Source of the DNA: UBA3775 sp964572955
GTDB taxonomy: Bacteria > Bacillota > Clostridia > Lachnospirales > Lachnospiraceae
DNA: 64,000 nt
Assembly (NCBI GenBank): GCA_964572955.1
Contig: CAZNGY010000001.1
Coordinates: 69,500-133,499 of the forward strand
Direction: 5' to 3'
Positions 63,820 through 64,000 of the stretch are shown here, piece after piece (position 1 is the first letter of the stretch; every line of letters starts with the position of its first letter). The notes under the pieces are model-generated. The model had not been told where the DNA came from, made no database searches, and saw only the letters and a program-made list of their open reading frames with translations. The translations under genes were made by a program, and so were the position numbers.

Positions 63820-64000
63820 ATGCGTTCTAAAATCAAAGCAAACGAATATAAAGACATTTTCTCCACTTGGCTTACTATGGGTATGTTTGAAAAGATGTTC
63901 CCGCCTGTCGGACGGGCAGGAGGAAAAATGAAAATGGAAAAATAAATCTTATTTCACGGTACTCCTGACGAAATTGTAGTACCGACATACGGTAAAGGCG
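63820..64000 (+). pseudogene. DUF3990-like gene start interrupted by a stop codon
   Basis: A short frame beginning at the ATG at 63820 ends with MKMEK and a TAA at 63943-63945; an AGGAGG site (about 63918-63924) lies just before that inner ATG (63928). In the same frame, directly after the stop, ILFHGTPDEIVVPTYGKG continues to the window edge. That is the expected N-terminus of DUF3990 proteins (ILYHGS followed by KP.YGKG-like). A point change to TAA, or use of a non-standard start after it, would explain the pattern. The rest of the gene is outside the window. Confidence 0.45.

Overview
The window looks like chromosome from a low-GC, spore-forming Clostridia, most likely a Lachnospiraceae-type gut or rumen anaerobe. 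This rests on AT-rich coding sequence, strong AGGAGG ribosome sites, rubrerythrin, a type III glutamine synthetase, spore-coat genes (CotJA, CotJB, CotJC, a CotH-like protein), several plant- and storage-polysaccharide glycosidases, and gene families typical of that group (DUF1854 with ABC exporters, PF06541, YesL, TraX-like). No rRNA, tRNA, CRISPR array, prophage or intact insertion sequence was seen. Coding density is high and most genes are on the + strand.

Layout. 1-3.2 kb: tail of a sodium-dependent (NSS) transporter, an unrecognised minus-strand remnant, then a compact run of a HAD phosphatase, a membrane-anchored Mrr-like nuclease and a LuxR-type regulator. 3.3-9.3 kb: a 1383-residue surface protein with FG-GAP/VCBS-like repeats and a long collagen-like tract, and a convergent lipoprotein. 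9.4-14 kb: YqeY, rubrerythrin, malic enzyme (with a structured leader) and an anchored GH5 cellulase. 14-17.3 kb (minus): a threonyl-tRNA synthetase without TGS domain and a GH27 alpha-galactosidase. 17.6-23.5 kb: CotH-like lipoprotein, TrmO, a Cys-rich mini-protein, a GGDEF protein with a LacI-type sensor and a PF06541 membrane protein. 23.7-29 kb: cotJC-cotJB (minus), a GH31 glycosidase, an acidic lipoprotein, and cotJA (minus), separated from its usual partners. 29-36.5 kb: serC-serA behind a strong promoter and terminator-bearing leader, a zinc-ribbon membrane protein, tyrS, a GH25 muramidase and an HD hydrolase. 36.5-42.4 kb: topoisomerase IV (parE-parC) with a LexA-like box in the parE promoter, then lysA. 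42.7-48 kb: a three-gene ABC/DUF1854/ABC cassette with zinc ribbons. 48-53.4 kb: GNAT, small membrane protein, YesL, glycogen branching enzyme and MscS. 53.4-55.8 kb: type III glutamine synthetase with an attenuator-like leader. 55.9-58.3 kb (minus): a two-component system. 58.5-64 kb: lipoprotein, ABC-F ATPase, a GH13 isoamylase-type protein whose three catalytic carboxylates are all replaced, a TraX-like protein, and a DUF3990-like start interrupted by a stop.

The genes combine extracellular glycan attack (GH5), intracellular glycosidases (GH27, GH31), glycogen handling (branching enzyme, GH13 pseudoenzyme), amino-acid metabolism (Ser, Lys, Gln) and sporulation. The items most worth follow-up are the catalytically disarmed GH13 protein, the DUF1854/dual-ABC cassette, the split cotJ operon, and the RNA leaders before the malic enzyme, serC, lysA and glnN. 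Starts were moved downstream of the longest ORF where a clear ribosome site marks a better codon; family calls were made by eye without database searches.
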